In this document: positions 53,211 to 63,073 of the stretch, piece by piece
How the letters are laid out: every line of letters begins with the position of its first letter
How positions within the stretch are numbered: position 1 is the first letter of the stretch
Assembly: GCA_036925085.1 (NCBI GenBank)
Contig: JAUPFP010000005.1
Span: 1,626,001-1,690,000, forward strand
DNA: 64,000 bases
Direction: 5' to 3'
Origin: Brachycybe producta
Lineage: Eukaryota > Arthropoda > Diplopoda > Playtdesmida > Andrognathidae
Position numbers and translations under genes: made by a program
The notes under the pieces: generated by a model
Told to the model about the DNA's origin: nothing
The model's input: only the letters and a program-made list of their open reading frames with translations
Database searches by the model: none

Positions 53211-56200
53211 GGGCGCCACTCGCACCCAAAGTAGTGACGCCCGAAAAAGAAGATGTCAACGAGAGCCCGAAAGAAGAGGAGTCAACGAAACCTGCAAAGG
53301 TTGACATCACGGTCCGACAGGACCAGATAACGAGAGGATCTATTGGTTTGGCTGCGGTCAACCATGCTGGGATGCCTCCAGGTCTGGGTAGCCTGTGCCA
53401 AAACGACAACAGAGAAGAGGAATCAACGACTCCTAAGCAGAGCTGTGCTGCGGTGCAGCTAGAGGACTCTCCACGACATAAAGCAGGCTTTGGAGATGGG
53501 ATCCACATCCGTACCATTCACGAAAATGGGAGCCGGCGGAACCCACTGCAAAGTGGGGCCTCTACGTCGTTTGTAAAGACGAACGACGCCAAGATGTCCA
53601 ATCGAGCAGAACAGATAGTAGTCTCAAAAGGAGCCACTTCTGTTAACAATCAAGCAGAGCAGAGTGTGGCGAAAAAGAAAGTAACCACACCTGTTAAAAC
53701 TCGAGCAGAACAGTGTGTGGCAAAAAAGAAAGTAACCACACCTGTTAAGACTAAAGAAGAGCAAGTAGTTGTCTCAAAAGGAGCTACTCTTGCTAAAAAT
53801 CAAGCAGAACAGGTAGTAGTCTCAAAAGGAGCTACTCCTGTTAAAACCAAAGCAGAACATGGAGTGGCGAAAAAGAAAGTAGCCACACCTGTTAATTCAT
53901 CTGCAGAGTCTAGTCTTCTCTGTCGGTTGAAAAACCAGTGTTGTTCGAAGACAATACAAGATGTTTGGACCAAGTTGACTGAGACAGTCACGCCTCGTGA
54001 ACTTCAAGTCCAACAACAAGATGAGCAGACGGCTCCCAAAGTTCGGGTGAACTTCGGAGGTCGTGAGTTAGTGATGACTACCGACAGTGGTGCCGAAGCT
54101 TCTGTCATAAGTGAGTCACTAGTCAAAGAGATGAAGTTGGTAATGGATCCGCTACCTTTTCCGCCGAATTTGACTGGCGCCGGAGGAAATCCATTAAACA
54201 TCATGGGACAAGTCATCGTGCCGATTCGAGTCGCCGAAAAACTTGTCAGAGGAAAGCTGATTGTCATCAAAGGACGACGTGAGGCTTTGCTGGGAAACGA
54301 TCTCGGTAAAGACCTCAACCTTTGCCTTGACATGAACAAAAAGAAAGTGTATTTTGGAGAGGAACTGTTGCCGGACACTCTCCAAAAGAACCAAAAAGCA
54401 GAAGATTTTATTGAAAATCTTAAGAATCAAGAAGAGGAAGATCTGCAAGAGAAACTCCTGAATAAGGGGCCAGCTAAGCTACGTCTGGTCCAGAATCTCG
54501 TGCTGGATCCGAAAAAAGTTGCAATCGTCGAGGTCAATGCTCCTGATGATCTACAAGAAGGTAGTCTTCAATTCATCGACTCGTGCGAAAGCACGTTCCA
54601 GCAGAGAGGAGTCAAAGTTTCTCCTGGGATCATTGAAGGAAGAGGAAAGTCTATCCTTCAAATTCAAATCTTCAATCCGTCTGGAGAGGTTATTCACCTC
54701 GGAGCCAGAGAAACGATCGCAGAGATCGAGGACGCCACTACAGCTCTTGACGTGCCTGTGGGCCCCTCGATTTATAAAATTGAAGCACAGAGTGACGAAG
54801 TGACAGTGCAAGACTATGTCAAATTTCAAGACAGTCTGAATGTCAACCCGAATCGGTCAAGAGAAGAACAAATGGCGATTCGGAAACTTCTCGGAGAATT
54901 TAGAGACATCTTTGCCTTCAAGACCTCCGACTTGAAAAAGACAAATTTGGCAAAACACGTGATTGACACGGGTGAAAACCCGCCGGTTCGAGAACCGCTC
55001 CGGCGTACTTCACCTGCTCAGAGAGAGATCATCAAGACGACACTACGTGATATGTTGGACGCCGGCATTGTAAGCCCATCCAAGAGTCCGTACGCAAGTC
55101 CGGTGGTGATTGTCAAGAAGAAGAATGGTCAGCATCGATTTTGCGTCGATTATCGCAAATTAAATGCTCAAACCAAATCTGACCAATATCCGTTACCACG
55201 GATAGATGACGCTTTCGACTCTCTGTCTGGAGCCACGATCTTTGCAACCTTGGATTTAATATCAGGTTATTGGCAATTTCCGGTGGAAGAAAGAGATCGA
55301 GAAAAAACGGCTTTCGTATGCACAAATGGCCTCTACGAATTTAACAGAATGCCGTTTGGTTTGATGAATGCACCTGCGACGATGCAGCGTGCTTTGGATT
55401 TGTTACTAGCAGGCCACAAATGGGAGACCTGCCTGGTTTATTTAGACGACATCGTCATCTTTGCGAAGAACTTCGAAGAATTCATGAAAAGATTGAGAGA
55501 TATCTTGGTGCTCATACGGAACGCCAATTTAAGTCTTCAACCCAGCAAATGTTTCTTCGGAGAAGACGAGATCAACTACCTTGGCCACAAGATTAGTGCT
55601 CTTGGTATTCGACCTGATGAAGAGAAAGTGCAGACGATTCAAGGATTTCCTGCACCGAAAAACGTGACTGACGTCAGAAGCTTCCTTGGAATGACCGGCT
55701 ACTATAACCGTTTCATTGAGAATTACTCCAAGATCGCCAAACCAATGCAAGCCCTAGTCAAGAAGGACCTGGACTTCAAGTGGAATGACGACTGCGAGGT
55801 CGCTTTTGATGGTTTAAAGAAGGCTCTTTGCTCCGCTCCGATTCTAACTTTGTATGATCCGGAGGCAGAAATTGCCTTGCACACTGATGCTTGTGATTAC
55901 CAGATTGGTGTCATAATTTATCAGTATGCGAAAAACGAAAGGAAACCTGGAGTTCTAGGTTACTACAGCCGAAAACTCCAAGGAGCAGAACGAAACTACG
56001 GAACGACTGAAAAAGAATGTCTTGCAATCGTTTATGGCATAGAAAAAGCCAGACCGTACGTTTTCAACCGGAAATTCAAGATATTTACCGATCATAAGGC
56101 CCTGTGTTATTTAAGAACAGCACAGAATTTAGATGGCCGATTGGGTAAATGGCAGATGAAACTACAGCCATATGATTATGAGGTAGTTTACAAGAAGGGT

Positions 56201-56257
56201 AAAACACACGTGGACGCCGATTGTGTCTCACGTTACGAGAGCAACGTTCCCTGCTAA
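53183..56257 (+). CDS. pol: pol part 1: protease, reverse transcriptase, RNase H of LTR retrotransposon 2
   Basis: The frame is open from 53183. Numbering from 53234, it first has about 150 residues of repeated EQ-VV-SKGAT/KKKVTTPV modules (about 53600-53900). The aspartic protease has TDSGAEASV (catalytic Asp284). The RT has YRKLNAQT, LDLISGYWQF and the YLDD box (736-739). RNase H begins at HTDACDYQIGV (Asp885) and ends near HVDADCVSRYE. Expression is expected as a gag-pol fusion through the -1 frameshift. It is intact. The frame stops just before integrase, which lies in another frame. Confidence 0.9.
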   Translation, partial: PPSDNFKLLRAPLAPKVVTPEKEDVNESPKEEESTKPAKVDITVRQDQITRGSIGLAAVNHAGMPPGLGSLCQNDNREEESTTPKQSCAAVQLEDSPRHKAGFGDGIHIRTIHENGSRRNPLQSGASTSFVKTNDAKMSNRAEQIVVSKGATSVNNQAEQSVAKKKVTTPVKTRAEQCVAKKKVTTPVKTKEEQVVVSKGATLAKNQAEQVVVSKGATPVKTKAEHGVAKKKVATPVNSSAESSLLCRLKNQCCSKTIQDVWTKLTETVTPRELQVQQQDEQTAPKVRVNFGGRELVMTTDSGAEASVISESLVKEMKLVMDPLPFPPNLTGAGGNPLNIMGQVIVPIRVAEKLVRGKLIVIKGRREALLGNDLGKDLNLCLDMNKKKVYFGEELLPDTLQKNQKAEDFIENLKNQEEEDLQEKLLNKGPAKLRLVQNLVLDPKKVAIVEVNAPDDLQEGSLQFIDSCESTFQQRGVKVSPGIIEGRGKSILQIQIFNPSGEVIHLGARETIAEIEDATTALDVPVGPSIYKIEAQSDEVTVQDYVKFQDSLNVNPNRSREEQMAIRKLLGEFRDIFAFKTSDLKKTNLAKHVIDTGENPPVREPLRRTSPAQREIIKTTLRDMLDAGIVSPSKSPYASPVVIVKKKNGQHRFCVDYRKLNAQTKSDQYPLPRIDDAFDSLSGATIFATLDLISGYWQFPVEERDREKTAFVCTNGLYEFNRMPFGLMNAPATMQRALDLLLAGHKWETCLVYLDDIVIFAKNFEEFMKRLRDILVLIRNANLSLQPSKCFFGEDEINYLGHKISALGIRPDEEKVQTIQGFPAPKNVTDVRSFLGMTGYYNRFIENYSKIAKPMQALVKKDLDFKWNDDCEVAFDGLKKALCSAPILTLYDPEAEIALHTDACDYQIGVIIYQYAKNERKPGVLGYYSRKLQGAERNYGTTEKECLAIVYGIEKARPYVFNRKFKIFTDHKALCYLRTAQNLDGRLGKWQMKLQPYDYEVVYKKGKTHVDADCVSRYESNVPC
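53198..53242 (+). promoter_or_regulatory. -1 ribosomal frameshift signal between gag and pol
   Basis: T TTA AAC (53198-53204) is in the gag frame in the X-XXY-YYZ form. A 6-base spacer follows, then a stem GGGCGCCACT (53211-53220) that pairs with AGTGACGCCC (53233-53242), 9 of 10 pairs, over a 12-base loop. Shifting by -1 enters the pol frame exactly; pol has no stop from 53183 onward and no ATG nearby. Confidence 0.85.
53600..53900 (+). repeat. Short coding repeats in the pol N-terminal linker
   Basis: About six to seven copies of a roughly 48-bp unit alternating 'AEQ-VV-SKGAT-VK' and 'AEQ-VAKKKV-TPVK'. A low-complexity linker between gag and protease, expanded by tandem duplication. Confidence 0.7.
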
Positions 56258-59027
56258 TTGGAAGCAGAAGAATGGAGAGATGGAAGCTCTCAAAGATCTT
56301 CACATCTTTACTGTCTACAACGATTTCCAGTGGGAACGGGAGCAATCCCTTGATGAAGAACTTCTCCTCATCAAAGAATCACTCCAGCAAGATCGACTGC
56401 ATCCCTATCACAAGAAGTTTGCGATAGTGGATGGCGTTTTATACCACATGAAGTATGAAGACACCGTGCCAGTACTGACGTGTACTGTGCCCCGACAATT
56501 GAGAATTGGGATTCTCGAGATGCTCCATGATGTGCCTGAGGCCGGACATTTCGGATTCACCAAAACGATGAAGAGAATCCAGAAGAGATTCTACTGGAAA
56601 ACAATGAAAGCAGACGTCGCCGACTATGTCAGGTCGTGCCACATCTGTCAGAGAACCAAACTGTCGCACCAAAAAGTACCTGGATTGTTACAACCAATCA
56701 CTGTGGGAAAACCGACAGAGTGTTGGGGGATGGATTATGTTGGTCCTCTTCCGAAGTCAGTCGGAGGAGTTCAACATATTTTGATTGCAGTAGACTACGC
56801 GACGAAGTATTGCATCGCCAAAGCAGTGGCAAGAGCAACCGCTCAGGCAGCAATTGCCTTCGTCAAAGATAAAATTGTAAACGAGTTTGGAGTTCCTCAG
56901 AAGATCATCACTGATCGAGGACCCCAATTTTTGAGTAATGAGACTCAAGCGTTTTTCAAGACCTACGCAATCCAGCATGCTGCCACGACCGCCTATCATC
57001 CACAAGCTGATGGGTTGGCAGAAAGAACGAACCATACAGTCATGGAAGTGGTGAAACGTCACTTGGATGTCCTTCAGCAACAGGCTGATTGGAGAAAGAA
57101 ATTAGGTGACGCAGTTATGGCCTACAATCTGGTAGAACATAACTCAACGAAGTTTTCGCCATATCGATTAATGTTCGGGCGCGAGCCCAGGACCACGTTG
57201 GACAACATGATGCCACGCGCTCCTATCGTGCCACCGCCCGTAACAGACGAAGCAGAGCAGTCCGATCCAGCTTTGGATGCTGCTAAAAAGAACATAGAAG
57301 CTGCCCAAGAGGTGCAGAAAAGAAATTACGACGAGAAGCATCGTACGATTCCGGACTATAAGCCGGGTCAGAAAGTGCTGATAAGAGATCGTGTGCCAAA
57401 GCCAGGAATGGCTCAGAAACTTATCTGGCCATACAAGGAACCCTGCCTTGTCACGAAGAAGATAACCGATCTTGTCTACGAGATCGAGTACGTTACTCGA
57501 TCTGGTTTGACTATGAGAGATACTGTCAATGTTCAGCAGATGAGACCCTATTTCGAGGCCAATGACCTGAGGGCTCCTCAAACAAACTTACCTGATGACA
57601 TTGAAGAGACTACCAGCGCCAAGGAAGAATCCGACGCCGATGAAGAAATTATCAACGAAGCAGACGACAACTTACCTGTTGAGAATACTCCAGAAGTTCA
57701 TCGTGAAGAAGAAGAAGAAGTTATCCCCGATGCCAGCCAAGAAACTCATCCGGAAACTTCTGAAAAAGAAGAAGAGGAAGTTCCAGAAATTCCTCTGGAA
57801 CCACCAAAAAGAAAACGCGGGAGACCAAAGAAAACTGCTCCAAAAGAACCAGTCCAATTGGATTCCCGTGTGCAAACACGTGGTGGAGAGAAGAAAAATT
57901 ATGCAAAAGCTAATTTACCGCCAAGATGGGCGAAATTTGGCGTTAAAACGACCAAATTAGACCCAGAGAGTCAAGAAAAAGCATCAAGGGATGCAGAAAT
58001 TCGAATTTGCCGCCTTGCGCAGCGCCGCCTGGTGGGAGAAATCGAGAGAAGAGCAAAAGAAGAGAAACCGGAAGTAGTTAATAGCTCCGCCTCTTCTGAC
58101 CCGGAAATTAGACTTGGCAACCCTGTAGAACCACGTGGGGACGCCGCCGCCATTTTGGACGCCACTTTTGAATTTGTTTCAATAGAGGACGGACGCGAAG
58201 CCAAAGTTTCGCGATTTTCAAGTGTGTCACGCAGCGAAAAGTTTAATTTCAAGAAGAAGATGCCGCGCTCTTTCGGAGGGAAATCATCTAGCAGTGAAGG
58301 ATCGTTCAACTTCACGGCTTTATTTGGAGAAGGACACGACGATGACGAGATGGAAATCGAGGACGCCGCCCTAAAGCCCGGAGCAGCCATCACGGCTGAA
58401 AAGCCTTTAGGCAGCAATGCCTCGACTTCCAGCCAGGATAAGAATGATTCGGGCAACTCTTTGAAGAAACGGAAGAGCCCCGAATCGGAAGATGACTTGG
58501 TAAATCGTTTCGTTCCTCTAATGAGATCTCCGCCTCCTCAGTTAGGTGACCCAGAACCGGACATCTACATGGGACCAGCCCGGGACCCGAGACAGCAGTT
58601 CCCGCGACCCCCAGAGGAAATGGACACGCCGCCCGGCAGTGATGCCGAAGGGGGAGTACCAGCCGAATTGTACTCCTCAAATCGCCGGGGCCGCACCCGA
58701 GGAGAGAGGAATGCCGATAAGCGAGCCATGAAGGAGTGGATCGCTAAACAAAATGAAGAATGCGTCAAGAGGGGCCAAAAACCCATCGAAGTTCCGGAAG
58801 TCGGCACCGTGTTGCCGACCACCAGAAAACCAGTCCGTGATGCATCTCCTGCCAACAGTTGGGCCACAGTGGACGAGCCCACCGTGAGAGGATACCGGCC
58901 GGATTTAGCAAAGAAACTGGTGCTGCCAGGACCAATTTCGGTCCCGACACCACCAAGAGAAGTATCGTCTACATCTCTACCGCCCATTGTCCCTTTCAGA
59001 CCACAATCGACAGTGACTGTCGTCTGA
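56187..59027 (+). CDS. Integrase ORF with long C-terminal extension, LTR retrotransposon 2
   Basis: Open from 56187, +1 relative to RT and overlapping it by about 70 bases; first GTG-type start 56223. Counting from 56223: zinc-binding H102-H109-C139-C142, catalytic Asp171 (GMDYVGPL), Asp231 (ITDRGPQF) and Glu267 (ADGLAERTN) with the usual 35-residue spacing. After about residue 430 follows an acidic, AT-hook-like (KRKRGRPKK) and proline-rich extension of some 500 residues without known domains. How it is translated (+1 shift, reinitiation or a mutation) is open. Confidence 0.85.
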   Translation, partial: FTRRVKHTWTPIVSHVTRATFPANWKQKNGEMEALKDLHIFTVYNDFQWEREQSLDEELLLIKESLQQDRLHPYHKKFAIVDGVLYHMKYEDTVPVLTCTVPRQLRIGILEMLHDVPEAGHFGFTKTMKRIQKRFYWKTMKADVADYVRSCHICQRTKLSHQKVPGLLQPITVGKPTECWGMDYVGPLPKSVGGVQHILIAVDYATKYCIAKAVARATAQAAIAFVKDKIVNEFGVPQKIITDRGPQFLSNETQAFFKTYAIQHAATTAYHPQADGLAERTNHTVMEVVKRHLDVLQQQADWRKKLGDAVMAYNLVEHNSTKFSPYRLMFGREPRTTLDNMMPRAPIVPPPVTDEAEQSDPALDAAKKNIEAAQEVQKRNYDEKHRTIPDYKPGQKVLIRDRVPKPGMAQKLIWPYKEPCLVTKKITDLVYEIEYVTRSGLTMRDTVNVQQMRPYFEANDLRAPQTNLPDDIEETTSAKEESDADEEIINEADDNLPVENTPEVHREEEEEVIPDASQETHPETSEKEEEEVPEIPLEPPKRKRGRPKKTAPKEPVQLDSRVQTRGGEKKNYAKANLPPRWAKFGVKTTKLDPESQEKASRDAEIRICRLAQRRLVGEIERRAKEEKPEVVNSSASSDPEIRLGNPVEPRGDAAAILDATFEFVSIEDGREAKVSRFSSVSRSEKFNFKKKMPRSFGGKSSSSEGSFNFTALFGEGHDDDEMEIEDAALKPGAAITAEKPLGSNASTSSQDKNDSGNSLKKRKSPESEDDLVNRFVPLMRSPPPQLGDPEPDIYMGPARDPRQQFPRPPEEMDTPPGSDAEGGVPAELYSSNRRGRTRGERNADKRAMKEWIAKQNEECVKRGQKPIEVPEVGTVLPTTRKPVRDASPANSWATVDEPTVRGYRPDLAKKLVLPGPISVPTPPREVSSTSLPPIVPFRPQSTVTVV

Positions 59028-59093
59028 GAAGGAAACAAGAGGAGGGAGGTTCACTTTGATCGTCAATCGCCGCCAAGGGAACGACAACGAGAG

Positions 59094-59804
59094 ATGAGAC
59101 GACCGAAAGGTCAGGGGTCCGCTGCCCGCCGAAAAGCTCGTCGGGACGAACAATTCCAAGGATGCCGAGGACACCCTGCCATTCCAACAGCAGTGCCATC
59201 TCAGGGAGCAATCCCTAAGCCAGCAGCAAAGCCTAAGTCACCGTCGCCTTCAAAGACGACACCAGAAGAGGAACAGGAGCGTCAGTTACGTCTCCTTAAT
59301 AATGGTCTAGTTTCCTTTTCTAGACGCGGAGGACGACACGCACTCCGATATTTGGGAGTGTTCAACAGTAGACGGGAGATTTCCAATGAACGACCACGAC
59401 CCAGAAGAGATGTCCTCTGGACCGCCGTAGTTTTGGAAACGCCAGGATATCCCGCCGTCGTCGCACTTCATGCAAGCGACGAACCAAACATGATTCAACT
59501 GATTCACCCTGGAACCCGGGAGCAATCCCGCACCAGGACTCTGGAGTTAATCGCCGAAACGATGTTGGCCACCCTGATTCCTGATCGGAACCAGGATCGA
59601 CGATTTCGTCACCACTCGCCGAGGGCCATCGAGAGGGACTACTCCGCCACCCGGATGTTAGACTTCGTGGAAGCCACCGTACTAGCGACGTTGGAGCGGT
59701 CGACTGTCGTCCCGCTGGAGACACTGGAGCGACTCTACGAGACGACCACGGAAGGAGAGTTCGGGAGGAGGGATCGCCGCGGCCACCTATCGCCGGAGCC
59801 GTAA
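59094..59804 (+). CDS. Downstream ORF of LTR retrotransposon 2, unknown function
   Basis: 236 codons, arginine-rich, same frame as the integrase ORF and separated from it by a single TGA (59025-59027) with no other stop between. An N-terminal Pro/Lys-rich stretch is followed by LRLLNNGLVSF and a predicted alpha/beta part with LELIAETMLATL and a second similar helix (MLDFVEATVLATL). A related module seems present in LTR retrotransposon 1 (about 21000-21700). No known domain is recognised. Confidence 0.55.
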   Translation: MRRPKGQGSAARRKARRDEQFQGCRGHPAIPTAVPSQGAIPKPAAKPKSPSPSKTTPEEEQERQLRLLNNGLVSFSRRGGRHALRYLGVFNSRREISNERPRPRRDVLWTAVVLETPGYPAVVALHASDEPNMIQLIHPGTREQSRTRTLELIAETMLATLIPDRNQDRRFRHHSPRAIERDYSATRMLDFVEATVLATLERSTVVPLETLERLYETTTEGEFGRRDRRGHLSPEP

Positions 59805-60092
59805 AGGAGGACGTCCACAAGAGCAGTCATCGCCGGACCAGTTGGCGCGAAGATTAGATTGTAATTTCCTAGTCAATATGTAATCAATTTATTTTTCTAG
59901 AGAATGTGTATTGCTGTAATAATCGAATATTATTTATATATTGATTTTTTTTTTTTATTTTTCGAAACGTTTGTGTTTTTTTTACATACCTGTGATACCC
60001 CTGGGTTCTTATCAATTTAGATCCAGTCGGGGGGAGGGGGATTTTAGAAATTGTCTTGGAAAGTAGGGTACTTTCCGCTTAGTCGGGGGGAG
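59805..60092 (+). promoter_or_regulatory. 3' non-coding region and polypurine tracts
   Basis: A purine tract (TCGGGGGGAG, about 60083-60092) directly precedes the 3' LTR and should prime plus-strand synthesis. A second, longer one (GTCGGGGGGAGGGGG, about 60026-60040) lies 50 bases upstream. Confidence 0.65.
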
Positions 60093-61016
60093 TGAGACGT
60101 TTGGGCCCGCCGCTTATTTCCGCTCTTTAGCGTTTGCGTTTTTTTTGGGTTTAACGTCACCCTGTACTTTATTTAGCTTCTGGGCCACTCGGTACTTTTG
60201 GTACCAAGTGACCCAGATATCATATGTGATGAGATAATCATCTGACCTTTTCGTTCCCCCCTCATGTTATTCGTTTAAAGTTTGATTTTGTTTTGATTTC
60301 TTCTGTTGTCACCTATGTGTGACAACAGGAGATGAATCATGGTTTTGGACAAATGGATCAATCTTTTGATTGGTCCATTTGGTCCAAAATAGTGTTTTAA
60401 CCAATTATCGAATTGTGCCCTGAGAATCCGACTTGTGGATTCTCAGGGTATATAAAGAGTTACATTTTTAATGTCAAAAGACGCTTTTTAAAACTTCTGA
60501 TTTATATACCGAACCTATGGCCGATTTTGGCCCGGTTCTTTTCTCTTAAATATTTTTCTAAGTCATATTTTTATGTGTGTGCAAAACCAGTTCGCCAACT
60601 TTGTTTATCTGCGTAATAAACCGATCTTTATATTTAAACCAAGCCAGTGGTGTTTTTATTCATCGAAACTTAAAATTCCGCGATTGGGAATTCATCATTT
60701 GCAGGTCTTCACCTATTTGGATACATCGAAAAGGTCCCAACAGGTGCAAACCTGCAACGCATAAGTGAGTATATTTTTACACGATTCTTAGGGCAGATTT
60801 ACGGACGAAAGTCCGAGAGATACAGAGATTAAAGATCCTCAAGACTGTGAAGTCTTTTGCCAGAGACTAGTGAGGACATAAAATAGACGTTATATTGGTC
60901 TAGTCCTCCCGGGCCAGTAGAATTAGTGGCCTAGCCAACCACTATCAATACGAGTGTAAACTCGCTCGTATTAACCAAAAAGAGCAGATTCTACTAGCGG
61001 AAAAAGGTCCGTCACA
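60093..61016 (+). repeat. 3' LTR of LTR retrotransposon 2
   Basis: Same length as the 5' LTR and no difference noticed, including identical short frames in the U3 and R parts. Confidence 0.95.
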
Positions 61017-61020
61017 ATAG

Positions 61021-61492
61021 AGTTTCCACAATGAGGCCAATTATTTATTATACGATCGATCTGAGTATTACAAAACTATTATATCGATCATCCTCGGTCA
61101 AGTGCTCTACGGATTTCTTCGCACGTGAATCGTAACGTTGTCGGTTCCATCACTTCATTTCTGTGCTGTCTGTTCCATCTGGTGCATCCAACTGTCGGTC
61201 TGATGATCCCTTATCAGTGGCTCCACTGCATCTTCCTGGCAGTTGCCTTCCTCTGACAACCCTCAGACTTGATGGCCGCCATTTTGAAATGTATTACTAT
61301 GTTTGGTTGTTTTGTGTTATTCATTTGATTAAATGGAAACATAAGGAGGAAACAAATACAATTTTAAATGTGAAAAATTTGAAGAAAAAATAATCAAATT
61401 CAAATCGTTTTAATCTTAATTAATAAAAGTATATGTAATTAACATAAAATGATAAATGTAATTTTTTTATTCAGATTATTTTTTTAATAAAT
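61021..61492. other. Unassigned stretch containing one arm of an inverted repeat
   Basis: GCCGCCATTTTGAAATGTAT at 61275 is repeated inverted at about 63050-63073. Otherwise no gene recognised; a short minus-strand frame beginning ATGGCGGCC at about 61284 ends after 22 codons. Confidence 0.35.
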
Positions 61493-63073
61493 GTTATTTT
61501 AAAATTTCAGTTTTTAATTTTGTTTTTAAATTTCAGTTTTTTAATTTTGTTTTTAAATTTTAGTTTTGAATTCTATTTTTAAATTTCAGTTTTTATTTTT
61601 TTTAATAAATTTCAATTTTTAGTTTCGTTTTTAAATTTTAGTTTTGAATTCTATTTTAAATTTCAGTTTTTAATTTTATTTTTAAATTTTATTTTTAAAT
61701 TTCAGTTTTTAATTTTGTTTTTAAATTTTAGTTTTTAAATTTTAGTTTTTAAATTTTAGTTTTTAAGTTTTAGTTTTTAAGTTTTAGTTTTTAAGTTTTA
61801 GTTTTTAAGTTTTAGTTTTTAAGTTTTAGTTTTTAAATTTTAGTTTTTAAATTTTAGTTTTTAAATTTTAGTTTTTAAATTTTAGTTTTTAAATTTTAGT
61901 TTTTAAATTTTAGTTTTTAAATTTTAGTTTTTAAATTTTAGTTTTTAAATTTTAGTTTTTAAATTTTAGTTTTTAAATTTTAGTTTTTAAAATTTAGTTT
62001 TTAAATTTTAGTTTTTAAATTTTAGTTTTTAAATTTTAGTTTTTAAATTTTAGTTTTTAAATTTTAGTTTTTAAATTTTAGTTTATAATTTTATTTTTAA
62101 ATTTCAGTTTTTAATTAGTTTTTAATTTTAGTTTTTAATTTTATTTTTAAATTTTATTTTTAAATTTCAGTTTTTAATTTTATTTTTAAATTTTATTTTT
62201 AAATTTCAGTTTTTAATTTTAGTTTTTAATTTTAGTTTTTAATTTTATTTTTAAATTACAGTTTTTAATTTTAGTTGTAAATTTCAGTTTTTAATTTTGT
62301 TTTTAAATTTCAGTTTTAAATTTTAGTTTTTAATTTTATTTTTAAATTTTATTTTTAAATTTCAGTTTTTAATTTCAGTTTTTAATTTCGTTTTTAATTT
62401 TATTTTTAAATTTTAGTTTTTAATTTTATTTTTAAATTTCAGTTTTTAATTTTAGTTTTTAATTTTAGTTTTTAATTTTAGTTTTAAATTTTAGTTTTTA
62501 ATTTTATTTTTAAATTTCAGTTTTTAATTTTGTTTTTAAATTTCAGTTTTAAATTTTAGTTTTTAATTTTATTTTTAAATTTTATTTTTAAATTTCAGTT
62601 TTTAATTTCGTTTTTAATTTTATTTATAAATTTTAGTTTTTAATTTTATTTTTAAATTTTAGTTTTTAATTTTATTTTTAAATTTTATTTTTAAATTTCA
62701 GTTTTTAATTTCAGTTTTTAATTTCAGTTTTTAATTTCGTTTTTAATTTTATTTTTAAATTTTAGTTTTTAATTTTAGTTTTAAATTTTAGTTTTTAATT
62801 TTATTTTTAAATTTTAGTTTTTAATTTTATTTTTAAATTTCAGTTTTTAATTTTAGTTGTAAATTTCAGTTTTTAATTTTGTTTTTAAATTTCAGTTTTA
62901 TTATTATGTAAAATAAATAGAATGGAATAACATGGAAAATAGGAAATTTTATAAAAACATTTTTCATTTAAAATTTTTCAACTTTTATATTTTTACAATT
63001 TGCCAACTTTTGAATCATTGCTGTTGCCACAGATGAACACATAACAAAGAGTAATACATTTCAAAATGGCGGC
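61275..63073. mobile_element. Possible foldback element enclosing the AT minisatellite
   Basis: The arms GCCGCCATTTTGAAATGTATTACT-like (61275-61298) and the complement (63050-63073) match over about 24 bases and loosely beyond. This suggests the minisatellite grew inside a transposon with inverted ends. Outer boundaries and target duplication were not found. Confidence 0.35.
61493..62900 (+). repeat. AT-rich minisatellite (AGTTTTTAAATTTT)n
   Basis: About 1.4 kb of a 13-15 bp unit, near-perfect in 61720-62085 (AGTTTTTAAATTTT) and degenerate on both sides with ATTTTTAAATTTC variants. It is flanked by the inverted repeats at 61275 and 63050. Confidence 0.95.

Larger units (their letters stand above)
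50644..61020 (+). mobile_element. LTR retrotransposon 2: complete gypsy/Ty3-type element
   Basis: Element 50648-61016 (10,369 bp) with two 924-bp LTRs and a 4-bp duplication ATAG (50644-50647 and 61017-61020). Order: LTR, primer-binding site, gag, protease-RT-RNase H, integrase with a long extension, a further ORF, purine tract, LTR. RT before integrase is the Ty3/gypsy order. The LTRs agree throughout the stretches compared by eye, so the insertion is recent. No envelope-like protein (signal peptide plus membrane anchor) is seen. Confidence 0.95.

Noticed and set aside
51572..61016. Envelope gene in the gypsy element
   Set aside because: The ORFs after integrase lack a signal peptide, cysteine-rich ectodomain and membrane anchor; they are Pro/Arg-rich.
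61493..62900. CRISPR or telomere-like array
   Set aside because: Tandem degenerate AT units without spacers; an ordinary minisatellite.
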